This document shows positions 36,549-46,810 of a DNA stretch of 64,000 nt, one piece after another. The position numbers and the translations under genes are program-made. The stretch covers positions 816,737 to 880,736 of the forward strand of contig SJOL01006996.1 of NCBI GenBank assembly GCA_004794785.1, read 5' to 3'. The notes below the pieces were generated by a model. That model was not told where the DNA came from. It made no database searches and worked only from the letters and a program-made list of their open reading frames with translations. Numbering within the stretch: the first letter of the stretch is position 1; every line of letters starts with the position of its first letter. The stretch is from Opisthorchis felineus. Taxonomy: Eukaryota; Platyhelminthes; Trematoda; Opisthorchiida; Opisthorchiidae.

Positions 36549-36922
36549 CTTGGGAAGTACTAAGGTATCGACGTGTGTAACTCAAAAGTTCCAGCTGCCG
36601 ACAACTTCAGAAGGTAGTTAGTCACGGAAATTGAATAAAAACTTCACCTATATGATGTGAACCCTTCTCAGCACAAGGACTGGAGTACCATCAAGTTCGG
36701 GGCATACGAGATTTCTGGTGCAACTGGATGCGAGCACAGAATTAGTAAAGGAAGTTTCATTCCTGGGTGGGTTAACCGATTATCTGTATCCAGAGGGTAT
36801 CTAGAGGGTGTACCCACACCGAGAGATAGTTTTAGAAGGCTTACGGAGAAAGAGGAATGTGAACATGTTTGCAGGTAGACTCACATTGATAGGAAGATAG
36901 ACAAATAGACAAACAGATAAAC

Positions 36923-37014
<92 letters not shown>
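36923..37014. repeat. (AGAT)23 microsatellite, perfect
   Basis: Twenty-three uninterrupted AGAT units (92 bases), preceded by a degenerate run of AGAC/AAAC-like tetramers from about 36893. The apparent Leu-Ser-Ile-Tyr repeats in minus-strand translations here come from the array and are not genes. Confidence 0.98.
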
Positions 37015-37893
37015 CGGAATTATATAGCAACCTAATCTGATCACAGAATAGCTGACGGTAAATGAAGGGGAAATAGAACGTGCACAGAAATGTAATTATG
37101 TGGAAGAATTTGCTTGAGGGTGGATGGTTAGTCCGATGATCAAGACTTAATTGCAATCCCAACAGGTCAGCGATACATCATTTAGGTTTTGTGCAAAATT
37201 GGAAGTACTCATCGAGCAGCCATTAAAGAATCGAAGCTTACTGCACCTATACTAAAGGTGAATGGAGGGGTTGTAAAACATACAGCAGTATTTTCGCCTC
37301 TAGTTTACACAGGTCTTGTGAAGGTGTGCGTTCCTACGGCGCGTTCTCCTGTTGTCACAGTGGTTGTTCAGTATTTCGAAGGTTCAAATATTTGTCGACT
37401 AGGTAAGAATGGATTGATGACACAACTGGCGCCTAGACGATCAGTATGAGATAACGATCGACTGAAAGCTGAGCTGAAAAGCGGTTGACGAAAAGTCCGG
37501 CCGACTCCAGGCACCATTCAGTCGTTCGGGCTGCACAACCTAAACATACATATGCGGTGTTTTATCCCTTGAAAAAATTGAACTCATCTTAGGTTAGCCG
37601 GGTATCTAACAGGAACTAAGTTCAATATGACCAAAATGACCAGGTAGGAATATCCGCTTCAAATGAACGTTCAAATTCGTTCACAAATTTTAGAGCGGTG
37701 ACGGGAATTTCAGTTGCCTTTGCTGTGCAGTATTTTACGCATGGTTGGGTTTGAATCTCACGTAATTGGCACACTGAAACAAAGGAGTGTTTAGATGTCT
37801 TAAAACGTCTTCATCTTGTAGCATAAATTTTTAAGGCTTTAACGACACAAACCGAGTCCACATATTGGAGAGTTGTGATTGGTCGTTGTCGTT

Positions 37894-38220
37894 TCACCAA
37901 AGGAACGAGGCTATTAGCCAATCGTATACCAATGACAGAATTTCAGCACATTTTTTCATACATTTTTGAAAATACAAAAGATTAACGAGTGAATATTTAA
38001 TTTCCAACTCGCTGTCCGAAGCCCCAGCTAGAATATCGACATACAAGGTTTGATGCTCTGCGGGAACATATTTCACAACTCTAACAGTTCTGCGGTTGGT
38101 GAAGTAGAGATTTCCTAATCCTGTCGACTTTGGCAGGGAATTTAAATCCCGAAGATTCAGATCTTTAGTGCCATCCCCGTTGTACTTCTTTGCGGAAACA
38201 TCTACGAATTGTGTGGACAT
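37894..38220 (-). CDS. Uncertain ORF divergent from the GPCR
   Basis: An ATG-started minus-strand frame of 108 codons begins 125 bases upstream of the GPCR start codon, pointing away from it. It opens MSTQFVDVSAKKYNGDGTKD and includes GLGNLYFTNRRTVRVVKYVP, then an acidic stretch. The G-N-L-Y-F-T-N-R-R pattern faintly recalls the start of PH/GRAM-like beta strands, but I cannot assign a family. The last residues look like read-through into intron. It could be the first exon of a divergent gene sharing a promoter region with the GPCR, or chance. Confidence 0.2.
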   Translation of the reverse strand: MSTQFVDVSAKKYNGDGTKDLNLRDLNSLPKSTGLGNLYFTNRRTVRVVKYVPAEHQTLYVDILAGASDSELEIKYSLVNLLYFQKCMKKCAEILSLVYDWLIASFLW

Positions 38221-38345
38221 GAAAATTCAGACGCATTTCACCAAAGTTTTCTCGACGCCAATCACCCTATACTTATAAGGAATTTGAAATGTTGTTTTTC
38301 ATATATGTTATCTGAGAATTAAACAGCACAATTTCTGGACAAAGA

Positions 38346-40097
38346 ATGAATATAATCGTTTGGTGTACTACGCATTTCCAATTTGTCTGTTTTCTGGTGA
38401 AAGTTTTCGCTGCATACGAGGCTGCTGCAAAGAACAATGATCCATTTGCTTCACTGGACGCATTACGCATGCAAAACAACGTAACGGACTGGCAGCAAAC
38501 TGGCAATAGAAGCGAAGTACCCCTATCCACCAGTGATTTGACCATACTCCTTACGACAGCTCTCTCCATTCTGGATGCTGCCATAATTATTACGAACTCA
38601 ATCGTCATTATCACCGTCATTATCACTACGCAACTGCATACAATATCAAACTATTTGATTGCCTCGTTAGCAGTCGCGGATTTACTCATAGGGCTGTTCG
38701 TCTTACCGATGGAGATCACGGTGAGCCACTTTGGTTACTGGCCATTTGACATAAATTTTTTGTGTGAGACGTGGATCTCTTTCACCATTTTTACATGCCA
38801 TGGGTCAATACTGAATTTGTGTTGCATTTCAATCGACCGCTACATCGTCATCGTCCATCCGAGGTTTACAGAGCTGTTACATTCTCCGAGCACGGCGGTC
38901 GCTGTTATTGCACTGTGCTGGAGTTTCCCAATCCTCACTGTGAGCACTGCATTAATTGGACCAGTCGGTCACGTGGCCCATTCCACCGAATGCCGAGTGT
39001 CATTGGGTTTGCCATTTCGTGTTTACACTATAGTTGTCTGCTTCGTTCTACCACTGGTTCTCCTCGTGTCCATATGTTGCCGCGTTCTAGGGGTTATCAA
39101 GCACCGCTTGACAAACTCCAGGCTTTCTTACGGTCGACAAGCTAACCCTTTATACTTGAATGATAAAAGTTCAACTTGGACATATGAGAGCAGCCGTAGG
39201 GCGACCAGTGCACAAAACTCCGTGAACAGACCTAGACTTGTGTTTCTAAATCATCCTACATCAGCACGTGTTTTGGGAGGTAATTGTGCGCAAGATTCCC
39301 AGTGGCGTCATAAAATCAATGAAAATCTCCGACATTCAACGGCTAATGAGGACTACACTGTCCGTCTTGGCAGAAATTCGCCAGAAACCATAATCACCCT
39401 GAAGTCCTGTTTAGGACGGGATCAACCAAATTCAAATTATGCCGAACACCAGGAGCAAGATAGTCGCCTTGAAGTAATCGGAGTGCCCCACAATGGAATG
39501 AACAGGTGGTTCAACCCGCAGTCGGAATCATTCAGGCGGTCGGCAAACATGAATGTTTTCCCCCAGGATTTGAATGGATACGATACACTGTTATCTGACC
39601 CCCAGAGAGATAAAAGTGTTACACCTGAACTTAAATTACCCTCGTTGTACAAGCAAGTGCGAAAAAGTATTTCAATGAACTTTGGCGAAGTGAAGTATTC
39701 TGTGTCTAAACGGCAAAATACTTTGATAAAATCAATCACACTGGCATGTTTTGCTGAGCTGAAAACCGACGAATCGGCTGAAAACCCTCAAGAAAGTGCG
39801 CAAATGACAACAACTTTGGCTATCACCGAAGCAAAGAGGCAACGTCGGATAAAACAGAATATGAGAGCAGTGAGAATGGTAACAGCCGTGGTCGTCTGCT
39901 ACTTTGCTTTCTGGCTGCCATTTTTTGTTTGCTTTATAGCGGAGATCTTTATCGGTGAAATACGTGAGGAAATTACGAGGTATGTCAACATTGTCGGTTT
40001 CGCCAATAGTGTGTGCAATCCGTTTATTTATGCGCTGCTTGACAGGCGCTACGCCAGTGCGTACGCACGAATGCTAAATTGCGACGCAACCTGCTGA
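38346..40097 (+). CDS. Class A (rhodopsin-like) GPCR, dopamine/aminergic-like with altered ligand pocket
   Basis: A complete intronless receptor of 583 residues. The ATG at 38346 is the first in frame after a TGA at 38313. It has a hydrophobic N-terminus (possible signal peptide) and N-glycosylation sequons at N45 and N54. Seven membrane spans carry class A landmarks: N84 (1.50), LAVADLL with D112 (2.50), C140 (3.25) pairing with C216 in loop 2, D164-R165-Y166, W192 (4.50), P236 (5.50), FWLPFF with W523/P525 (6.48/6.50), and NPFIY with N558/P559/Y562. The TM3 run SILNLCCISIDRY and W143 closely follow dopamine D1-like receptors. Yet position 3.32, Asp in nearly all amine receptors, is T147. 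Position 7.43 is F552, 5.43 is Ile and 5.46 is Cys. Loop 3 is about 250 residues long. A Cys pair at the C-terminus (CDATC) could be palmitoylated. It probably couples to G proteins at the plasma membrane. The ligand is unknown and may not be a classical amine. Confidence 0.93.
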   Translation: MNIIVWCTTHFQFVCFLVKVFAAYEAAAKNNDPFASLDALRMQNNVTDWQQTGNRSEVPLSTSDLTILLTTALSILDAAIIITNSIVIITVIITTQLHTISNYLIASLAVADLLIGLFVLPMEITVSHFGYWPFDINFLCETWISFTIFTCHGSILNLCCISIDRYIVIVHPRFTELLHSPSTAVAVIALCWSFPILTVSTALIGPVGHVAHSTECRVSLGLPFRVYTIVVCFVLPLVLLVSICCRVLGVIKHRLTNSRLSYGRQANPLYLNDKSSTWTYESSRRATSAQNSVNRPRLVFLNHPTSARVLGGNCAQDSQWRHKINENLRHSTANEDYTVRLGRNSPETIITLKSCLGRDQPNSNYAEHQEQDSRLEVIGVPHNGMNRWFNPQSESFRRSANMNVFPQDLNGYDTLLSDPQRDKSVTPELKLPSLYKQVRKSISMNFGEVKYSVSKRQNTLIKSITLACFAELKTDESAENPQESAQMTTTLAITEAKRQRRIKQNMRAVRMVTAVVVCYFAFWLPFFVCFIAEIFIGEIREEITRYVNIVGFANSVCNPFIYALLDRRYASAYARMLNCDATC

Positions 40098-41284
40098 CAT
40101 ACTCTTTATTCTTCACCTTTTGTGAAGCTGCATGTGTTTACTGGGAGATGATCTTTTCCGAATCAAATGTATTGTCACGTCTTACGAGCTAATTATGGTG
40201 GCTTTATTGCACTATGAGGCATGCTCAAATCTGCAGAAAGAGGTGAGATTTTTCCTTGTGCACCGGGTTATTTTTGCCCCGGAAGCACGTTGTCACCAAA
40301 CTAAGATCAGTACCAAAATTTTCACTGTTCCTGTTTCAAATCGCTTGTCTATGTCTCATTGCTAAAATTGTATCCAAGATAAAAACCCTAATTAGATGTA
40401 CGATCAGGGGAATTCGCGTGACAATTCTTTCCTCTTCCAAACAATACCGTCAGACTGCAGTTAATATATTACTTATTAGCCATAACCCAGTACCAATACA
40501 TACAGACAAATGGGAACAAGAAGACTGAAGCGGTTGTATGCACTAGGGTGCAAGACGTATCCAAATCATAAGACCTAATTTGATCACATCGGATAGTTCT
40601 AAGCCGGAGCAACTTTCGATCTGGTTGTGTCACGAAAAACACAACTGGAGGTGGTATCCATTACATGATAACTAAGACTAACAGAGTATATCTCATATCG
40701 AACGAACTACATTACTATCGAAATTTCCACAAACTTTGATTTTGCGAGTTTTCCCTCAGGTCATGGACCTGTGACGACGTTTTTGACTCAATTATGCAAT
40801 ACGTTAAAGTCGGTCAGCCGTTGCACCCAATACGATGCACTTGTGAGACAGATGGTTTATAGCTCTCTAGTTTATGTATGCTCATATGTATATGGTGGCA
40901 CACACGCAAGAAAGCGTCAAACTCAGCAAACAAATCGACAACTAACAGGTGTAAATATATACCCACCAACTGTTTTGGTCACGTAGATCGACTGACCCGC
41001 CTCTCAAAACGCCTCATTCATGTGGCACCACGGAATGACGAATCATGTTTGCTTCGCTTTGGTTGGTTACCGGGTTCGTCTTCTGCTTATTTCATATTCG
41101 GAATTCCGAACACAATGTACACAATAAACGTTTCCACTGCATCGACTATTATCCCTTCACCAAAAGGTTTCTTCAAACGCCTTCCAGATAGACACTTAAG
41201 GACCTGGATAAGTGCAAATGCTTCTGAGGTTGAACCGATTGAAAAGTACTCACAATTATGGTTAACAAGTCTCTTTCTAGCTGA
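40098..41284. other. Downstream flank of the GPCR
   Basis: No AATAAA lies close behind the GPCR stop. The nearest in the plus strand is at 41123-41128, about 1 kb away. A long plus-strand frame (40878-41441) lies antisense to the minus-strand candidate at 41285-41551 and has no recognisable domain. Confidence 0.4.
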
Positions 41285-41551
41285 TCAGCAAGCATTCGTG
41301 CCGCCCACCTCGAGCTGTGCGTCTTCGTCCCGAGAATTTCCGTCAATTTCGTCCTGGTTTGTTGTGCTTCGAATTTCGTCACACCCGGACCGTTTAAAGA
41401 CAAGTAATATAAGGCTTGCTTCATACTCCACACTCACTTGACTTAAAGTAACTAACACCTTAGTACATTTGGCTCCGAACACCTTCTCTCCACTGGCAAC
41501 GACAGACAAATAAATTCCGTTCCATTTGGGAGTTTTTTCGGATGCCGGCAT
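41285..41551 (-). CDS. Uncertain small ORF, convergent with the GPCR
   Basis: A minus-strand ATG at 41551 opens an 88-codon frame that starts MPASEKTPKWNGIYLSVVAS and ends EVGGTNAC. A consensus gtgagt donor falls after codon 38 (LVTLSQ, 41437), suggesting a short first coding exon (41551-41438). In the next frame an open stretch (KFEAQQTRTKLTEILGTKTH and onward, to another gtgagt at about 41253) also looks protein-like. However, no acceptor joins the two in phase within a realistic intron length. No family is recognised. It could be two exons of an unidentified gene or chance frames. Confidence 0.2.
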   Translation of the reverse strand: MPASEKTPKWNGIYLSVVASGEKVFGAKCTKVLVTLSQVSVEYEASLILLVFKRSGCDEIRSTTNQDEIDGNSRDEDAQLEVGGTNAC

Positions 41552-41599
41552 GATAATCAACCTGTGTGTCGCGTTGACGTGTCACGGAGGGAGGAGCCA

Positions 41600-44500
41600 C
41601 GGGAGAGATTGTTAGACATATTGACTCGTACGACTAAGAAGACGTCGTTTAGGCATATGTGGAATGTGAGAATTGAGGAGGACAATATTTGTCCCATATT
41701 TCCATAACTTGTATATTTACTCCTGTTTACATCTATCTGTCCAGTTTTATCACATCACATTAAATCAGAAGATCCAAATATGCGCTGATTTATTTTATTC
41801 TAGCTTATGATACATCCAACCTGAAGACAGAGTATGAATCCGAGAAAAATAGGCAGACCTCTCATGTAGTTGTCTAGTCTTGCTTTAAACGGCCAGGCAG
41901 GAGTACCATTACTTAAGATGGCTTGCGAATATACGCTCTCTGCTACAAAGGGGGTCAGCGGGTTATACTGCCGTGAGTATGATAGCTAGGCTTGTTTGTC
42001 AGTAGACGATCTGACAAAAAAGAGGCGACGGGGGCTCCAAAAATGAATCAGAATGCACCACAAACTGGAAAACGTAGAGGACGAATCGATGTTTTCATTT
42101 TGGCTGGGGCGAACATTTAGACGATTTCACCCGAACCAACTTCGGTTGATGCACAACATAGAAACGAAAATCAACTGTGAAGCCAGACACACACCGTGAT
42201 TTCCGCAGCTTCCTGTTTGCTTTCATGAATGTGTGTTCTAATCCTCGAAAGTCCACCTTTCAAGACGTTTCTAACTAATGTCCCGTTTCTGCACATCTCC
42301 ACAAATCTGAATTCTGTGAGGTAAACAGGACTTTACAACCATTCTATGATGGAAGTGCTATCAGAAAATCACATGCGAACAACGATTAGGTAGGCGTTTT
42401 TGATGAGTATGTTACTCAAGGTAACATCTGCACAAACTCGGATGTTCGAACATCTTTGTATTCGGAAGGAATTTGCTGGTTCGCGCTTAGTCAGTCGAAA
42501 TCTACATCTGTCAGTCGCTTATTTACCAGCCACAGTCAAGTTGACGACAATTCATAGATAGTCAACGTGCCTTGGTCAAAAGCAGGCCAGAACAAAGTGG
42601 ATAATTTCTGAATTCACCTCCGTCAACTCTGTTGGCTTCAATGGAAATGTAGTAAAATCTAACGGGAAGTCAAGCAGCAAAGAGCTATGCTGACAGGTCA
42701 CCATGGACAAGAGCTTGGGGGAAGTTCACTACTAGCCTAATTTTATTCACTGTTGCGATAAAGACCAGTTGAAAGTGAGATTCCGTCACACTTGAGCTGC
42801 GACTCTTCTTCCCCGTAATCAGATGTAGTGGTGAAAAGTTTATCATGATATTCAAACGTTGAAATGGGAGAATAGTAACTATAAATAAAGACAAACCCTC
42901 TTTTTAATGCGGGAGAATATGCTTAGACAATTTAAAATGTGTTCGCGGTCTTGTAGAGATAATAAAAATATAACAGGATTTCCTTTAAATCAACAATAGT
43001 CGGTAGACAGAAGGTATCCAGATTCCTACAGGCATTTTCTTGATATAGAAAAAAGATCCAGATTCCTCATTAAGGTCATACAAACCAACCAGCTTACGGG
43101 GATAATACCACTTTGCTCTATGGGACCTTTTAATGTTTGCTGGGTAGATATTAGAGGTCAGGTGAACACGGAATGCAATCTGTTGCAACAACATCCAATG
43201 GATTTGCTCTACCCTGAGGACAATAGATGTCCCTAAAATGCACCGTAGTTATCAGTCAATCTGTGGGCATTGGTAACGAGTTACTGGCGAGGACCGAGTG
43301 CCCATAGAAACGTTATCAAACGCAAATAATCAGCAAGCCAGCATCTCGCAGTCTTACTCAAACGAAATCTGCCTCTGAGCTAATATAACGTCATCGATGT
43401 AATAGAACAATATGATGCGTCTATTTAGTCGGTCGGAGCAATTCCATTTTCTCCAATAGTCTATCGGGAGGGTTTTGCATATGACGTAAAGCAGCTTAAT
43501 ATGATAATATTTATATATCACCAGTCATACTAAACAGAGATTACTGCGTTTTTCACACTTACTTGTCCACCACTAGTAGTCCGTTGCTGCAATGCTACCT
43601 AAAAACCCACATACAAATTCAGTCGGCTTCAAAAATTGCCAATTAACGGGACGATATGCTTTGGATTGGTAGTGCCTAAGAAGCAGCTGATATCTCCTGG
43701 TAAGTAGTGCCCGAATCGCCCTTCTAACAAGCATTTGATTCCAAAACGTGTAAACCGTGTCGGATTCTTATTCTAGAGGGTTATTATTATTTCACTGCCT
43801 CAATTACGTAAAATCGTTGAGGGACTTCAATCAGGATTTTCCTACATGTGGCGAATATATCTCAAAATTATTCATCTCCGTCGTGACCGACGAAACTGCT
43901 CGGAGACTGTCTGTGCTGGAAAATTTCTATCTGTGGAGAGGGAGAAGAAAAAGCTAAACAGATTCGATCAAATTTGAATTGTTTTCATATGTTTTCTTGG
44001 AAAGGTGTGGAAGGACGCGGAAATCCTAGTGGAGCTTATTTAAAGTATTGCCTCCGATTTTCTACTGAGTAGGCATCACTATTGCTCCACGTTATCCGGA
44101 AGCACCCTGAATTCCTCTATAAGTGTTTGAAAACAAGTGTTCGAAACAAATGTTTAAAACAAGTGTGCAATACAGCATAAATACTTCTTACTAGAATGAA
44201 CACTCCAAAGCACCAAGTTACTGAAAATTATCACTGTATACATTGCAAACCAGATGAAATTCAATAGGTGAAATGATGACTATCCCATACCACTAATATC
44301 CTCAAGTATTTTTTGAAAATCGTAGAATCTCCATTATACAATCAATAGGATAGTTCTTTCTTAAACTTTGGTAGGATTATTCGTTTAAGAAGGGAAGATT
44401 CCATCGAGCCGGTTGAGGTGTTCAGTGGTCAGGCAACAGTATATTCTTTGGAATTAACATGTAGCTGCCTGGTATCTTAAATCGCCTAAACACATGGAGA

Positions 44501-45040
44501 TTTTCTTAGATGACTCCCTGAGGCTTCGTTGAGTGTAGGATCACACGATCTAGACCCCTTTTCAATTCTGGAAAAAGCACCCATTACCAACTTGACCGAG
44601 TTTTGCTTTTCCGTCAAAATTCGGAATGTCAATTTGTCCCACTACTCTTTAGATACTTATTTATGCAGTTAATTGACAGTTGCTAGATAGTAATTCACCA
44701 TCTGCATTAAACGTACTACGATGAAGCAAGTGTATGCCATAATGAATTCTCACATGAACTTCGGCTTCTCGTTTCGTTACACCGATTCTCGAAGGAAACC
44801 AGATAATCTTTCAGGAATCGAACTGACTTAAAACATCGCCGAGTAACATGGGGCTCAGGAAAAATGGAGATAAGCAATTTATAACGACCCTCCAAACTGA
44901 GGCAGACGATGTTTATCTAGTGACGAGATGACGTCGTACGACCAGCAAATTGGATAAGACTGACCGTAACAAGTGTACATAGGGAAGATGGACTGGGAAG
45001 CCAACCTGATTACCACGGCAGGGGAGATATAAGGCTTATA
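41600..45040. other. No supported gene or transposon
   Basis: Short frames only (for example 42685-43194 minus and 43757-43957 plus), none with recognisable motifs. The only structured feature is the 13-base minisatellite at 44121-44173. Confidence 0.5.
44121..44173. repeat. Four imperfect copies of a 13-base unit
   Basis: The units are aagtgtttgaaaac, aagtgttcgaaac, aaatgtttaaaac and aagtgtgcaatac, back to back. It is a short decayed minisatellite. Confidence 0.75.
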
Positions 45041-45045
45041 TACGC

Positions 45046-45069
45046 ATATATATATATATATATATATAT
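45046..45069. repeat. (AT)12 microsatellite
   Basis: A perfect AT array adjacent to the 3' end of the RTE copy at 45180-46810. Confidence 0.95.
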
Positions 45070-45179
45070 GCAGATAACATAACCCTCAACGGAGAAAACA
45101 ACATCAGTTTGACACTGACGATTTACCGCAATATAAAGCCAAATCCTATCTACTTATATTTAAAACCTCAGAGTAAGAA

Positions 45180-46810
45180 GAGAGAAGTGTGGGTAATGAA
45201 AGAGAACCGTGCTGGACTCTCGCAAGCATTCTGAGGCACTCACACCAAGGTGCCCAATCAGAAAATCTGGAAGGAAACTAATAGCGCGAACGCCATTGAC
45301 ACGGGTTAGGTATCATTTCTCGCAATGTCTCCAGCCAAGAGCAGGAGGGGTCACGAGAGCCCTATCCTGGGAGACGTACTGCACCAATCTATACCCAAAC
45401 TCTTCGTAATCTCTTTCAAACCCTTATGCCAAGTCACACGTTGTCCACTCCGCGGTCTGCACCATTCTGGAGCAGGCACGGAGAAAAACACTCGTTTCGG
45501 TAGACAATGTTTCAGCATGTGTAGCGCATGGCCGAGTCACCGCAGTTGATGGTGCTGGATGTCTTCCGCGATTGAAGTACCTGCTGCACTACCAAATGTT
45601 AGCTTTCTAGTTACCTCGTTACAAATTCGTTAACAACATCCAACATCCAACACCAGCAACACTATTGAGGCATCGGTGGTTCAAAACCTGAAGACGCCTC
45701 ACAATATCTGTCTTCAGATGTCATGTTACGCAAACATACAAAAACACAGCCCTTAATGTAGCCTGGTACGCGTGACCCTTGGAACCCAGTGGTTTGTTTT
45801 CTTAACGTCACAAGTGACCCAAATCAGCAAACGGGAATCTGGCTTTGAGAATCGTGCACTGACTTGATCAGACACACAACTACCGAGGTATGGCAAATTC
45901 TCCACAACCCCAGGTGCTTCTTCTTGAATTGCAGGGAGCATGGTAAGAGACGGCACATTCTCAAACATGACCTTGAACTTTGAACGTGCAAGCCACAAAA
46001 TGGTATAATGACAGTTATTTTACCCAACATAGCTTATAATCGTCTTCAAAGATGAGGACGATTTCGTCTGCGTATTCCATGTCCACAAGATTACCACGAG
46101 CAACGAGCTGAACACCGAGGTTTTGAAGACCTTCCAGCATTCTCCTCGTTTTTTATCACTGACGGTGTTGAACAGGAACAGAGAGAGCGGACATCACTGT
46201 CGGACACCACTTTATGTATGGAAGTTTTTACAGAGCTCACCATACACTCCCACATGCCCAGAAGTACATGGATATAGTGACCGGATCATGTTCACAAATT
46301 AACAAACCCAGTTAACAGAAGTGACCGATAGACAGAATCAACCGCCCCCTGGAAGTCAAGGAACACGAATGCTGCGGGTCGTCTGTACAAATGGCGTTGC
46401 TCTAACACCTGGCAAAGTGTGAAGATGTGGTCGACGTAGTCTCTACCCAGTCGAAATCCCACTTGGTGCTCCCGGGTACAGGGTTCGGATGCTGCCGTAA
46501 CAAGCAAAGAATCAGGGACACCAGAAATCTTGTATCGACGGGAATCAAACGACGACTCTGTTGTTACTACCTTCACTACAGTACACTTATGACAATGGGC
46601 ACAATTATCGACTTGACCTATTTGTCTGGGGTGGCCTCTTTTCCACAGATAGACCAAAATAATATAGAAAGGCCGAGGAATACCAGCCTTCCTTGAACAG
46701 AGCAGATTAAAGGTGATAAGGACCAGCCTGAGTTGACTTATACACTCGGGCACTTCTGAGGCTGAGGGGGCTCCATATTGGCCATCTGCCTTCCTGCTGT
46801 GGTGCAGCAG
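45180..46810 (-). mobile_element. RTE/SR2-like non-LTR retrotransposon fragment (RT and C-terminus)
   Basis: On the minus strand, a frame within 46292-47056 contains GAPSASEVPECISQLRLVLI (about 46775) and EPCTREHQVGFRLGRDYVDH, followed by IFTLCQVLEQRHLYRRPAAF and VFLDFQGAVDSVYRS (RT motif A region, about 46480-46310). In motif A the usual FDSVD Phe is Val, but the Asp is kept. A later frame (45998-45830) reads VFENVPSLTMLPAIQEEAPG and VVENLPYLGSCVSDQVSARF, and near 45530-45440 LGHALHMLKHCLPKRVFFSV. The YADD block expected between about 46290 and 46000 is not recognisable, so part of the palm is deleted. The copy is dead. The endonuclease half is absent. Confidence 0.78.

Noticed and set aside
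36841..37162. Long Leu-Ser-Ile-Tyr repeat peptides on the minus strand
   Set aside because: They are translations of the (AGAT)n microsatellite.
40878..41441. 187-codon plus-strand frame
   Set aside because: It has no recognisable domain and is antisense to the more protein-like minus-strand frames at 41285-41551.
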